A stretch of DNA of 34,634 bases from Streptomyces avidinii (GTDB lineage Bacteria; Actinomycetota; Actinomycetes; Streptomycetales; Streptomycetaceae), in the NCBI RefSeq assembly GCF_014650695.1, contig NZ_BMVL01000013.1:1-34634 (forward strand), read 5' to 3'. The notes beneath the pieces were generated by a model that was not told the origin of the DNA, searched no databases, and was given only the letters and a program-made list of their open reading frames with translations. Positions 34,193-34,634 of this stretch are shown one piece after another; the stretch's first letter is position 1, and every line of letters begins with the position of its first letter. A program made the translations under genes and the position numbers.

Positions 34193-34634
34193 GGGGCGGT
34201 TCCTCCATCACTGCTCGGATCACCTCGGCGGATTGGTCAGGGGGCAAAGCCTGAGCCCGCAAGTGATCGAATGCTAGTGCGTACGCTGCGACCGCCTCCG
34301 GCGCCTCCGCAAGCTCCCCTGAATGAGAACTCTCCATGTAGGCGACATCTGAGCCGTTCGGCAAGGAGAGGACAGTGAGCGAACCACCGAGCAAGGGATG
34401 CTCCCCCTGGTCGAACGGCAAGACCTGCACCGTGACGTGCGGACGCGTAGCCATCACGTCCAACAGATGTTCCAGTTGCACCGCGAAGGTCGCGCCACTC
34501 CCGATCCGGCGGCGAAGCACTGCCTCGTCCAGGATGACCCAGAGCTCTGGCGGCGCCTCACGAGTGAGTACTGCCTGCCGTCGTATCCGAGCCTCGATCA
34601 TGCGCTCTAACCCGGCGCCGACACTCGGGCGCGC
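34098..34634 (-). CDS. DUF5753 (XRE-type) regulator, 3' part, truncated by window edge
   Basis: The frame is open from the right edge to a stop at 34098, so the N-terminal helix-turn-helix expected for this family lies outside. Visible DUF5753 features are ERMIEARIRRQAVL, LWVILDEAVLRRRIG, VTVQVLPFDQGEHPLL and a C-terminal AFDHLRAQALPPDQSAEVIR. A TTA leucine codon sits at 34608-34610; in Streptomyces this rare codon needs the bldA tRNA and may tie the gene to development. The last 32 codons overlap the DUF397 gene by 95 bases in another frame, which is longer than the usual end of this family and could reflect a lost stop or frameshift. Confidence 0.88.
   Translation of the reverse strand, partial: ARPSVGAGLERMIEARIRRQAVLTREAPPELWVILDEAVLRRRIGSGATFAVQLEHLLDVMATRPHVTVQVLPFDQGEHPLLGGSLTVLSLPNGSDVAYMESSHSGELAEAPEAVAAYALAFDHLRAQALPPDQSAEVIRAVMEEPPRDVRLPTRAQRRKVAQVQLQQHAGRRLRRGR

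Overview
The window looks like high-GC actinobacterial DNA, almost certainly Streptomyces or a close relative. Codons are strongly G/C-ending, genes are packed with GTGA/ATGA/TTGA stop-start overlaps, and the right edge carries a DUF5753/DUF397 gene pair typical of streptomycetes. I saw no rRNA, tRNA, CRISPR array, transposase or integrase.

Positions 1-15507 are one end of a lipopeptide-type nonribosomal peptide (NRPS) gene cluster. A large NRPS gene runs off the left edge on the minus strand (C-A-PCP-C-A...). A convergent P450 gene sits beside it. Next is a compact minus-strand cassette transcribed as TauD-like dioxygenase, fatty acyl-AMP ligase (FAAL), two acyl-CoA-dehydrogenase-like enzymes and a free acyl carrier protein (ACP). 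This is the logic of a lipid starter: the FAAL loads a fatty acid on the ACP, the two dehydrogenases desaturate it, and the first NRPS condensation domain joins it to amino acid 1. A second, cupin/JmjC-type 2-oxoglutarate oxygenase and a Sfp-type phosphopantetheinyl transferase are read in the plus direction. The P450, the TauD protein and the cupin protein are three candidate oxidative tailoring enzymes, plausibly amino-acid hydroxylases.

Positions 15564-32737 are a defence island read entirely on the minus strand. Its downstream half is a complete four-gene Wadjet (JetABCD) plasmid-defence operon of the TIGR02677/TIGR02678/TIGR02680/TIGR02679 branch, with all four genes overlapping by 3-4 bases. 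Immediately upstream is the three-gene DISARM core: DrmA helicase, DrmB DUF1998 protein and DrmC single-HKD phospholipase-D-like protein. Neither a DNA methyltransferase nor DrmD or DrmE is present in the window. Instead, drmA is preceded by a 739-residue protein with a sigma-70 region-4-like helix-turn-helix and apparent winged-helix segments. The gaps between the units are about 100-120 bp, so the whole 17 kb could be one transcription unit or three closely spaced ones. The unusual part is this methylase-less DISARM core with a sigma-like companion, fused in order and orientation to a Wadjet operon.

Positions 32894-34634 hold a winged-helix/zinc-ribbon DNA-binding protein, a DUF397 protein, and the 3' part of a DUF5753 regulator that runs off the right edge. 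The regulator carries a rare TTA codon and overlaps the DUF397 gene by 95 bases.
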